Below, piece after piece: positions 5,986 to 12,278 of a DNA stretch of 12,787 nucleotides. The translations under genes were made by a program, and so were the position numbers. The notes under the pieces were generated by a model, which worked only from the letters and a program-made list of their open reading frames with translations, had not been told where the DNA came from and ran no database searches. This DNA comes from DATDRM01 sp035291705. GTDB taxonomy: Bacteria > Chloroflexota > Anaerolineae > Anaerolineales > UBA4823. Location of the stretch: assembly GCA_035291705.1 (NCBI GenBank), contig DATDRM010000238.1, positions 1 to 12,787 of the forward strand, written 5' to 3'. Every line of letters begins with the position of its first letter. The stretch's first letter is position 1.

Positions 5986-7491
5986 ATGAGAGACGTTTTT
6001 ATCAGCCATGTCGAGGAAGATGAGACCATTGCGTTGCAAATCGCGCAGGGGTTGGAGGCAGCGGGGTATACGACATGGTATTACGAACGGGATAGCATAC
6101 CCGGCGTCTCCTATCTCCTCCACACGCGCCAGGCTATCGAGCAATCGCAAGTCATTATTCTGATCATATCCCCTCACTCCCTGGGTTCGCAACAGGTAAC
6201 CAGGGAAGTGGTCCGAGCCCATGAGAGCAGCAAATATTTTATCCCGGTACTCCGCAATGTCTCCCACCTAGAATTCCAGAAGCGCCAGCCAGAATGGGAG
6301 GAAGCCATCGGGGCGGCGACTTCGATCCGACTTCCGGTCGAGGGTGCCGCGGCCATCCTTCCTCGAATCATCGCAGGGTTGAAGGCATTGGGAATCGACC
6401 CAAGTGGTAACTCTTCGTTACCCGCACAAGAAGAAATCCTAAAATACTCACCCTATGATGTCCATGGACCTGATAAATTAGCAAGCCAGAAAATCCCCGC
6501 CTGGCAGCAAACCGTGAGTTGGGTTATTCGCAAGGGTTGGTGGCTCGGGATTGCAGGGCTTGTGATCATGGTATTGGTGCTTTTAAGGATAGGGGTCTTC
6601 GGTTCGTCGCTGGAGTCAACTAAAATCCCAACTTTTCTCCCGATCTCCGCCTCATCCACTATGTTCGTTGCATTACCGGATCGTTCCCCCATTCCCATGC
6701 CCACCATCACTTATTCAGCTGCAGCCCCGAGAAAGTTGATCAACACACCAACACCTTTGCAGACCATGGCTTCGACTCTCATCACCTTGCCTGCTGATGC
6801 CCTCACCGGACTGCCTATCCAAGGCTATGGTTTGCCTTACCCCGAACCGTTTGATGTTGTTTATGACTCAATTTTACGCGTGTTATTTGACGATCGCTTG
6901 GTGAGTTTAAATTTGGTAGAGGCGGAGGGGCGGTTTCGAGCTTTAGAGCAACAAGATAGTTTTAATGATTATAATAGCCTGTTCTGGGATGACACGAGAG
7001 ATTTATACTGGGCAGTTCTTGGCTCGCCATGGATGGTAAGCGATGAGATAGACCTTGTAGACCGATCAGGATTGACTGTCGTCGCATTTATTATTCCTGA
7101 GGCGTCCTGTAACGACCCCAAATTTGTAGCCTGGGATGGAGAATACCTGTGGGTAACGTCAGCTGGTGTAACTCTGTGTAGATTTCGGCCATTAGCGGAT
7201 ATGAGTGAACTAAGTCTGGTTGACACCTATGCACCGTCCTTGGGAAAATTTCCAAACACTGAACCCTCTGGGTTAACGTGGGATGGCGAGTATCTTTGGG
7301 TACTGGTAGATGATATCTTGAATAAACTCGATCGGACTGGCCAACGCATCTGCAAAATAGAGATGGCCTCTGCCAATCCGCAACCAACTTGGTACGGATG
7401 GAAAGGCGTGGCTTGGGATGGGCAGTATCTGTGGGTGGCGCACTCTGAGCAGAATGAATTATATCGAGTAGATTCCAACCTGTGCCAGTGA
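5986..7491 (+). CDS. TIR-domain protein with one membrane helix and C-terminal WDG-repeat propeller-like domain
   Basis: This protein has 501 residues from the ATG at 5986, which has a GAAGAGAG site upstream and gives the usual TIR beginning RDVFISH. An ATG at 5956 would add ten residues but lies inside an inverted repeat. Residues 1-135 are a TIR_2-type domain: FISH strand A, BB-loop-like ERDSIPG (34-40), LIISPHSL, and Glu74 in the TREV helix at the place of the catalytic glutamate of NAD-cleaving TIRs. One membrane helix covers about 186-202, flanked by RK and R. A Pro/Ser/Thr-rich stretch (about 210-275) leads to a C-terminal region with WD(G/D)xxYLWV repeats at about 334, 383, 432 and 478, spaced 49, 49 and 46 residues, as expected for beta-propeller blades. 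The TIR should be cytoplasmic and the propeller outside, like a receptor. NADase activity and any defence role are inference; no partner effector is adjacent. Confidence 0.88.
   Translation: MRDVFISHVEEDETIALQIAQGLEAAGYTTWYYERDSIPGVSYLLHTRQAIEQSQVIILIISPHSLGSQQVTREVVRAHESSKYFIPVLRNVSHLEFQKRQPEWEEAIGAATSIRLPVEGAAAILPRIIAGLKALGIDPSGNSSLPAQEEILKYSPYDVHGPDKLASQKIPAWQQTVSWVIRKGWWLGIAGLVIMVLVLLRIGVFGSSLESTKIPTFLPISASSTMFVALPDRSPIPMPTITYSAAAPRKLINTPTPLQTMASTLITLPADALTGLPIQGYGLPYPEPFDVVYDSILRVLFDDRLVSLNLVEAEGRFRALEQQDSFNDYNSLFWDDTRDLYWAVLGSPWMVSDEIDLVDRSGLTVVAFIIPEASCNDPKFVAWDGEYLWVTSAGVTLCRFRPLADMSELSLVDTYAPSLGKFPNTEPSGLTWDGEYLWVLVDDILNKLDRTGQRICKIEMASANPQPTWYGWKGVAWDGQYLWVAHSEQNELYRVDSNLCQ
7124..7440 (+). 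repeat. Three WDG(E/Q)YLWV coding repeats, propeller blades
   Basis: Within the TIR gene, three near-identical protein motifs (starting near 7126, 7273 and 7411) begin V/L-A/T-W-D-G and end Y-L-W-V. They are about 49 and 46 codons apart. A weaker copy (FWDDTRDLYWAV) lies one period earlier, near 6982. The codons differ between copies, so these are old structural repeats and not a recent duplication. Confidence 0.7.
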
Positions 7492-7564
7492 CGAAAAAGC
7501 CTAACCAGAATCCTCCGAGTTCGACTCACTATATCTACCGCCTGAATTAGGAGGGGAGAAAGAA

Positions 7565-7672
7565 GTGTCGCAAGCCTGGAAGACCGTTCGCATCTTCATC
7601 TCCTCTAACTGACGCGATCTGCAGTCAGGTCGGGAACTTCTCGTTCGGATCGTATTCCCTTGGGCTGGTCAA
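7565..7672 (+). pseudogene. 5' remnant of a DUF4062-domain gene
   Basis: A GTG at 7565, preceded by AGGAGGGGAG (7549-7558), opens a frame reading MSQAWKTVRIFISSN, then a TGA stop (7610-7612), then in the same frame RDLQSGRELLVRIVFP. DUF4062 proteins typically begin with a segment like TVRVFISSTFRDMQAERDHLVRVVFPELR (recalled family pattern, not a search result), so both sides of the stop align with one continuous domain start. After about 7672 the similarity ends. The rest of the gene, which in intact relatives often encodes an AAA/STAND-type ATPase with repeats, is missing. It is most likely a truncated, mutated relic; a 15-codon product is the alternative. It lies in the 299-base gap between the TIR and STAS genes, where nothing else is seen apart from the palindrome at 7712-7720. 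Confidence 0.62.
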
Positions 7673-7711
7673 GTGTGTGGTATCATTTTTCAAGATGTAA
7701 AGCGATCAGCG

Positions 7712-7720
7712 CCATTATGG
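7712..7720 (+). promoter_or_regulatory. CCATTATGG palindrome, second copy
   Basis: This 9-base palindrome is identical to the one at 5951-5959 upstream of the TIR gene. Here it lies 70 bases before the STAS gene. It may be a shared operator; chance is not excluded. Confidence 0.25.
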
Positions 7721-7773
7721 CCGGGTGACGATTGCTAATCTTTGACTTTCTCCAAAAACCCTTCGCCTTGCTT

Positions 7774-7782
7774 AAGGGAGGA
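7774..7782 (+). promoter_or_regulatory. Strong ribosome binding site of the STAS gene
   Basis: AAGGGAGGA ends eight bases before the ATG at 7791 and fixes that start. It is one of the best Shine-Dalgarno sequences in the window. Confidence 0.7.
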
Positions 7783-7790
7783 CTAAATAT

Positions 7791-8171
7791 ATGGAAATCA
7801 CAATTTCGCAAGAGCAGAGCCGGGTACCCGTCACCGTCTTTCGAATCGAAGGCAGGATCAATCTCGGCAATGCAGATGAATTGACAAAAATGGCCGAGGA
7901 GGCTTACAAGTATGGAATGAGGAATCTGTTGATCGATCTGACCCAGGTAGACTCGCTAACCAGCGCCGGACTGCGATCCATCCTATCCATTTTAAAGTTG
8001 CTTGGCACTGGTTCTGGGGATCCGGGCTTCGCAGCTAAACCGATCGGTAAATCGCCTCACCTTAAGATACTCAATCCCTCTGCATCCATTCTCATGGTGC
8101 TGAAAACCGCCGGTTTCGACCGGTATATAGAAACCTACGATAACCTGCAAAAAGCTCTGGCTTCCTTTTAG
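7791..8171 (+). CDS. STAS-domain protein, anti-sigma factor antagonist-like
   Basis: This is a single-domain STAS protein of 126 residues. The fold is recognisable from the N-terminal strand (VTVFRIEGRINLGNADEL, about 14-31), the central strand LLIDLTQVDSL (46-56), and the loop-helix TSAGLRSILSIL (57-68). The last matches the DSSGLG region of SpoIIAA/RsbV, where a serine is phosphorylated by a cognate kinase; Ser58 is the likely equivalent, with Thr57 next to it. A 20-residue glycine-rich segment (72-90) precedes the conserved LKILNPSASILMVLKTAGFDRYIETYDNLQKAL. In characterised systems such proteins release a sigma factor or switch a phosphatase by binding an anti-sigma kinase. No kinase, phosphatase or sigma gene is visible here, so it is an orphan and its partner is unknown. 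It is monocistronic as far as can be seen. Confidence 0.88.
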   Translation: MEITISQEQSRVPVTVFRIEGRINLGNADELTKMAEEAYKYGMRNLLIDLTQVDSLTSAGLRSILSILKLLGTGSGDPGFAAKPIGKSPHLKILNPSASILMVLKTAGFDRYIETYDNLQKALASF

Positions 8172-8243
8172 GAAATCTTGATCAGCCTGGCTTAAAACGC
8201 TATCACATAGGTACAATATCGTTATCGTTGCTTGCCACTTGCT

Positions 8244-8256
8244 AGACCGGCGGTCT
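8244..8256 (+). repeat. Small inverted repeat upstream of lepA
   Basis: AGACC and GGTCT flank a three-base GGC centre. It could form a short hairpin or be a protein site. No T-run follows, so it does not look like a classical terminator for the STAS gene. Confidence 0.25.
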
Positions 8257-8289
8257 TGAGATAGTATGATGACCTAGGGGAAAATCGGG

Positions 8290-8295
8290 TATACT
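8290..8295 (+). promoter_or_regulatory. Candidate -10 box of lepA, nearly leaderless transcript
   Basis: TATACT lies eleven bases before the lepA ATG. With a usual start point about seven bases after the box, the leader would be roughly 4-5 bases. No Shine-Dalgarno lies in the last 17 bases before the ATG, which fits leaderless initiation. The matching -35 region (about 8267-8272) is weak. Confidence 0.35.
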
Positions 8296-8306
8296 TCTGC
8301 CCGGTT

Positions 8307-10106
8307 ATGACCGCTCACATCCGCAACTTTTGTATCATCGCCCATATCGATCACGGCAAATCTACCCTCGCTGACCGCCTGCTGCAGCTGACCGGGACTA
8401 TATCCGACCGTGACATGACCGAGCAGGTGCTGGATAGCATGGACCTGGAGCGTGAGAAGGGGGTGACGATCAAAGCCTCGGCAGTGCGCATGATGTATAC
8501 TGCTCAAGATGAGGTGAGATACGAGCTAAACCTGATCGACACTCCCGGCCATGTCGATTTTGGCTATGAAGTTTCCCGTGCCTTGGCAGCTTGTGAAGGT
8601 GCGCTCCTGGTGGTAGACGCCAGCCAGGGGATCGAAGCCCAAACCCTGGCCAACCTATACCTGGCGCTGGATGCCGACCTGGAAATTATCCCGGTGATCA
8701 ACAAGATCGACTTGCCATCGGCGCGCCCGGACGAGGTAGCAGTAGATATCAGCCACCTGTTGGGGATGCCTGTTGAGCATATCTTAAGGATTTCTGCCAA
8801 AGAAGGCGTTAATGTAGACACTGTCTTGGAGGCGGTTGTGCATCAGGTACGACCCCCGAGCGGTGAGCCGGAGGCTTCGTTGCGGGCGTTAATTTTTGAT
8901 TCCCATTACGATCCCTATAAAGGCGTGGTCGCGTATGTGCGGTTGGTGGATGGGCAGATCACGCCCAACGATTCGTTGTTGCCGATGGCGAGCGGAGTTG
9001 AGTTCAGGCCAGTCGAGATCGGCATCTTTGCTCCGGACTTGCGCCCCACCCCAAACCTGGTAGCTGGCGAAGTGGGCTACGTTGCCACCGGCTTGAAAAC
9101 GGTGCGCGAATGCCGGGTGGGTGACACGCTGACTCTGGCTGGTCGTCCAGCCCCCGCGCCTTTGCCTGGCTATAAAAAAGTTAAACCGATGGTGTTTGCG
9201 GGGATATACCCGGTGGAAGGCGAAGATTATGCTGATCTAAAAGATGCCTTAGAAAAGCTCCAGCTCAACGACGCGTCTTTGGTGTACCAACCAGAGACTT
9301 CCCAGGCGCTCAACTTCGGCTTTCGGTGTGGCTTCCTCGGCATGTTCCACATGGAGATCATCCAGGAAAGGCTCGAGAGGGAATATGACCTGGATATTAT
9401 CGTCACATCCCCCTCTGTGGAGTACGAAGTGGTCTTACGCACGGGGGATCTGGTGCGCATCGATTCCCCAGCCGACCTACCCGACGAGTCGATCATAGCC
9501 GAGGTTCGCGAACCCTGGATGAAGATCGAGATCTTCACCCCGACTGAGTTCTATGGAGCGGTGATGGACCTGGTGACAAAACGGCGGGGGATCTTCCTGG
9601 AGCAAGATTACCCCACCCCGAAACGGGTCCAGTTGATTTATGAGATCCCGCTCTCCGAGATGATTGTTGATTTCTTCGATCAGCTCAAGTCGCGCACGCG
9701 CGGTTACGCTTCGCTGGATTACCAGTTTGTTGAATACCGACCGGATGACCTGGTCAAGTTGGAAATCCTGGTTAACGAAGAACCGGTAGACGCCCTGGCT
9801 TCGATCGTCCATCGCAACAACGCTTATCATAAAGGACAGGCGTTGATCTCTAAGCTGAAAGACCTCATCCCACGCCAGCTATTTGTAGTGCCGATCCAGG
9901 CCTATGCAGCCGGGCGGGTGATCTCGCGCGCCAATGTCAAAGCCTTGCGCAAGGATGTCTTGGCGAAATGTTACGGTGGAGATATCAGCCGGAAAAAGAA
10001 ACTACTCGAAAAACAAAAGCGCGGCAAGAAACGCATGAAGATGGTGGGCAACGTTGAAATTCCCCAGGAGGCCTTTTTTGCGGTGTTGCGCCTGGAGGAG
10101 GATTGA
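8307..10106 (+). CDS. lepA: Elongation factor 4 (LepA), ribosome-associated GTPase
   Basis: This is a translational GTPase of 599 residues, the normal length for LepA/EF4. The GTP-binding motifs are all present: AHIDHGKSTL (12-21, G1), KGVTIK (51-56, G2), DTPGHVDF (78-85, G3), NKID (132-135, G4) and SAKEG (163-167, G5). Domain II follows, then the EF-G-like domains III and V, and finally the LepA-specific C-terminal domain. That domain contains AKCYGGDISRKKKLLEKQ and GKKRMKMVGNVEIPQEAF, which separate it from EF-G, TypA and BipA. Known role: binds the ribosome and affects elongation or 30S maturation; usually not essential. The start ATG gives the expected N terminus (HIRNFCIIAHIDHGKST). The stop overlaps the next gene. 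In many bacteria lepA sits beside lepB or rodA-type genes, but here it leads into envelope glycan genes. Confidence 0.98.
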   Translation: MTAHIRNFCIIAHIDHGKSTLADRLLQLTGTISDRDMTEQVLDSMDLEREKGVTIKASAVRMMYTAQDEVRYELNLIDTPGHVDFGYEVSRALAACEGALLVVDASQGIEAQTLANLYLALDADLEIIPVINKIDLPSARPDEVAVDISHLLGMPVEHILRISAKEGVNVDTVLEAVVHQVRPPSGEPEASLRALIFDSHYDPYKGVVAYVRLVDGQITPNDSLLPMASGVEFRPVEIGIFAPDLRPTPNLVAGEVGYVATGLKTVRECRVGDTLTLAGRPAPAPLPGYKKVKPMVFAGIYPVEGEDYADLKDALEKLQLNDASLVYQPETSQALNFGFRCGFLGMFHMEIIQERLEREYDLDIIVTSPSVEYEVVLRTGDLVRIDSPADLPDESIIAEVREPWMKIEIFTPTEFYGAVMDLVTKRRGIFLEQDYPTPKRVQLIYEIPLSEMIVDFFDQLKSRTRGYASLDYQFVEYRPDDLVKLEILVNEEPVDALASIVHRNNAYHKGQALISKLKDLIPRQLFVVPIQAYAAGRVISRANVKALRKDVLAKCYGGDISRKKKLLEKQKRGKKRMKMVGNVEIPQEAFFAVLRLEED

Positions 10107-11104
10107 GCACGCCCCGACATCTGCGCTGGGGGGGAATTGGCCGTTGGCTACCAGGGTTAGTGATCAGTTCCATGGCAATCGCCCTGCTGATTCGCCTGGC
10201 AAACTGGCAGGAAGTCGGTGAGGCTCTGGCTGCGATAGACCTAATCTGGTTGCTGCCGGCTTTGTTTTTTTATCTGGTCGGCCTCAATTTCCGTACCTTG
10301 TCTTGGATGACCCTTTTACAGAAGAAGGCCCGTTATGGCCGGGTTTTCCTGACCCTCAACCAAGGCTATTTGCTCAATAATATTTTCCCATTCCGGTTGG
10401 GCGAACTCGGTAGGATGGTCTTGTTGGCTCAGGCAACGGGGATCAGCGCTTTTTTCGTGCTCTCTACGATCGTCATCGAGCGGGCTTATGACCTGGCTAT
10501 CGCTGCCGGGTTATTGTTGGCGACAATCCCCTTCGCCCTGGAATTGGAGTCCGCCCAGTCGATAGCAAGGATCGTCTTTGGGCTGGTTGGGGTGGGACTG
10601 CTGGCGCTTTTCATGCTTGCGCGCTATCGTAGTTGGGTGAAAGCCAGGCTGGAGAGCGTCACTGTTGATAAAATCATTTTGAGGGAGAAGGTTTTTCCCC
10701 GGTTAATGGCTATGCTCGATGGATTGGCAGTGCTGGCCCAACCTAGCTTGTTCCTGTCGAGTGTTTCCTATATGCTCTGTAACTGGTTGTTTGGGGTGAT
10801 TGAGATTCATATCTTACTCAACAGCGCAGGGATACAGGCTCCTTATTGGTGGTCTGGATTCGTGCTGGGGGTGGTTTCCTTAGGGATCGCTTTACCTTCC
10901 GCCCCAGCCGGGATCGGCGTGTACGAGGTCGCCATGGTTGGCGCGCTTTCTCTGCTGGGGGTACCAGCTTCACCGGCGCTGGCAGTTGCCATTGTTGCCC
11001 ATCTCATCCATATTGGTATCACCGGAGCGATTGGGGCGTATGCGCTTTTCCGAGATGGCGAAACCCTGCCTGGCTTATACCAACGGTTGAGGGGTGCGAG
11101 GTGA
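10103..11104 (+). CDS. UPF0104 / LPG-synthase-type integral membrane protein
   Basis: This is a polytopic membrane protein of 333 residues in the family that includes the membrane domain of lysylphosphatidylglycerol synthase (MprF) and the AglD C-terminal region (LPG_synthase_TM). About eight hydrophobic helices are seen. Two family motifs stand out: LNNIFPFRLGELGR (91-104) and LPSAPAGIGVYE (264-275). The TTG start at 10103 overlaps the lepA stop as TTGA, with GGAGGAG at 10094-10100 just upstream. No better start exists nearby, although a later ATG at residue 24 would cut into the first helix. Stand-alone members are often found beside glycosyltransferases. They are thought to act on lipids or lipid-linked sugars, perhaps as flippases, but the activity is not settled. 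The adjoining GT4 and FkbM genes support a role in glycolipid or surface glycan assembly. Confidence 0.85.
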   Translation: MSTPRHLRWGGIGRWLPGLVISSMAIALLIRLANWQEVGEALAAIDLIWLLPALFFYLVGLNFRTLSWMTLLQKKARYGRVFLTLNQGYLLNNIFPFRLGELGRMVLLAQATGISAFFVLSTIVIERAYDLAIAAGLLLATIPFALELESAQSIARIVFGLVGVGLLALFMLARYRSWVKARLESVTVDKIILREKVFPRLMAMLDGLAVLAQPSLFLSSVSYMLCNWLFGVIEIHILLNSAGIQAPYWWSGFVLGVVSLGIALPSAPAGIGVYEVAMVGALSLLGVPASPALAVAIVAHLIHIGITGAIGAYALFRDGETLPGLYQRLRGAR

Positions 11105-11105
11105 G

Positions 11106-12278
11106 ATGCACATCCTGATTTCATTGATGTATTACCGGCCGCATTATTCAGGCCTGACGATTTATACGGAGCGCTTAGCGCGTGCCCTGGTTGCGCGCGG
11201 GCATCAGGTAACCGTATTGACCTCGCGCTTCGATCCCCAATTGCCCTTTAAGGATGTCCAGGATGGCGTGACAATCATCCGCCCATGGGTATTGATGCGG
11301 ATTAGTAAAGGGGTAGTCATGCCGGCCATGCCATACTGGGCGTGGAGATTGATCTACCAGGCCGACGTGGTAAACGCCCATGTCCCACAACCAGATGCAG
11401 CTTTGATCGCACTGATTGGGCGTTTTCTTAAGAAACCGGTCACCCTGACATACCACTGTGACCTGCGCCTGCCAACGGGCTTGATCCATTATCTGGCCAA
11501 TCAGGGTTCGCATCTGACCAATCACATCGCTGCTTCGCTGGCGGACGTGATAGTGACCAACACTCAGGACTATGCGGAGCATTCCCCATTCCTGGTACAT
11601 TACTTGCGCAAGATAATCGCTATCCCTCCGCCGATCGAACTTTCTGCCATTACAGCAGACGACCTGGCGGCCTTTCGCGCCAGGAATGATATCCAGGACG
11701 GCCAACGGATCATCGGCATGGCCGCCCGTCTGGCAACCGAAAAGGGTGTGGAATACCTGGTGGAGGCAATGCCGGAGGTGTTGAAAGCGCATCCAAATTC
11801 GCGGGTGCTCTTCGCCGGCCAGCACTTGGGCGTGCTGGGGGAGGAGCTGTATGCCCAAAAACTGGCTCCGCTGATCGAAGACCTGGGGGGCCATTGGTCT
11901 TACCTGGGAGTCTTACCTCCTAAAGAGTGGGCAGCCTTCTTCCACTCGGCGGAGGTGACTGTGTTGCCGAGTATAAACAGCACCGAATCGTTTGGGATGG
12001 TACAGGTGGAAGCAATGACCTGCGGGAAGCCGGTCATCGCCAGTGATTTGCCCGGGGTTCGCCAGCCGGTGCTGAGCACGAGGATGGGGGTGGTTGTGCC
12101 ACCGGCAGATGCACAGGCGCTATCGCGAGCCCTGATCGGTATCCTGGATCACCCCAACGGTTTCCAGGGTGACCCGGTCGCCGTGAGGAAACGATTTGCG
12201 CCCGATTCGATCGCTGAGGAATATGAGCAATTGTTTTTGAGTCTGATCGAAGCGCGCGGTAAACGGTCAGGAAATTGA
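11106..12278 (+). CDS. GT-B fold glycosyltransferase, family 4 (GT4)
   Basis: This is a retaining glycosyltransferase of 390 residues from the ATG at 11106. That start lies one base after the preceding stop and has GAGG at 11098-11101; a GTG at 11094 would add four residues. The N-terminal domain begins MHILISLMYYRPHYSGLTIYTERLARALVARGH, with the usual glycine-rich acceptor-side loop. The C-terminal nucleotide-sugar domain has GMAARLATEKGVEYLVEAM (204-222) and the catalytic-region E-x7-E motif as E294 and E302 (ESFGMVQVE), followed by AMTCGKPVIASDLPG. These are the marks of CAZy family GT4, such as PimB or the mannosyltransferases of glycolipid and polysaccharide synthesis. The donor and acceptor cannot be told from sequence. 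No signal peptide or membrane helix is seen, so it acts at the cytoplasmic face. Its TGA overlaps the next ATG by one base. Confidence 0.93.
   Translation: MHILISLMYYRPHYSGLTIYTERLARALVARGHQVTVLTSRFDPQLPFKDVQDGVTIIRPWVLMRISKGVVMPAMPYWAWRLIYQADVVNAHVPQPDAALIALIGRFLKKPVTLTYHCDLRLPTGLIHYLANQGSHLTNHIAASLADVIVTNTQDYAEHSPFLVHYLRKIIAIPPPIELSAITADDLAAFRARNDIQDGQRIIGMAARLATEKGVEYLVEAMPEVLKAHPNSRVLFAGQHLGVLGEELYAQKLAPLIEDLGGHWSYLGVLPPKEWAAFFHSAEVTVLPSINSTESFGMVQVEAMTCGKPVIASDLPGVRQPVLSTRMGVVVPPADAQALSRALIGILDHPNGFQGDPVAVRKRFAPDSIAEEYEQLFLSLIEARGKRSGN

Noticed and set aside
7512..7554. CCTCC and GGAGG pairing that could hide the ribosome site of the DUF4062 relic
   Set aside because: Only five base pairs with a loop of more than 30 bases, too weak to claim.
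5986..8171. Reading the TIR gene and neighbours as a Thoeris or SigB-type partner-switch system
   Set aside because: No ThsA-like effector, anti-sigma kinase, PP2C phosphatase or sigma factor is present, so neither label is supported.
11175..11894. Open frame of 239 codons on the minus strand opposite the GT4 gene
   Set aside because: The + strand frame has clear GT4 motifs, and the minus frame has no recognisable domain or ribosome site. It is a shadow of high-GC codon use.
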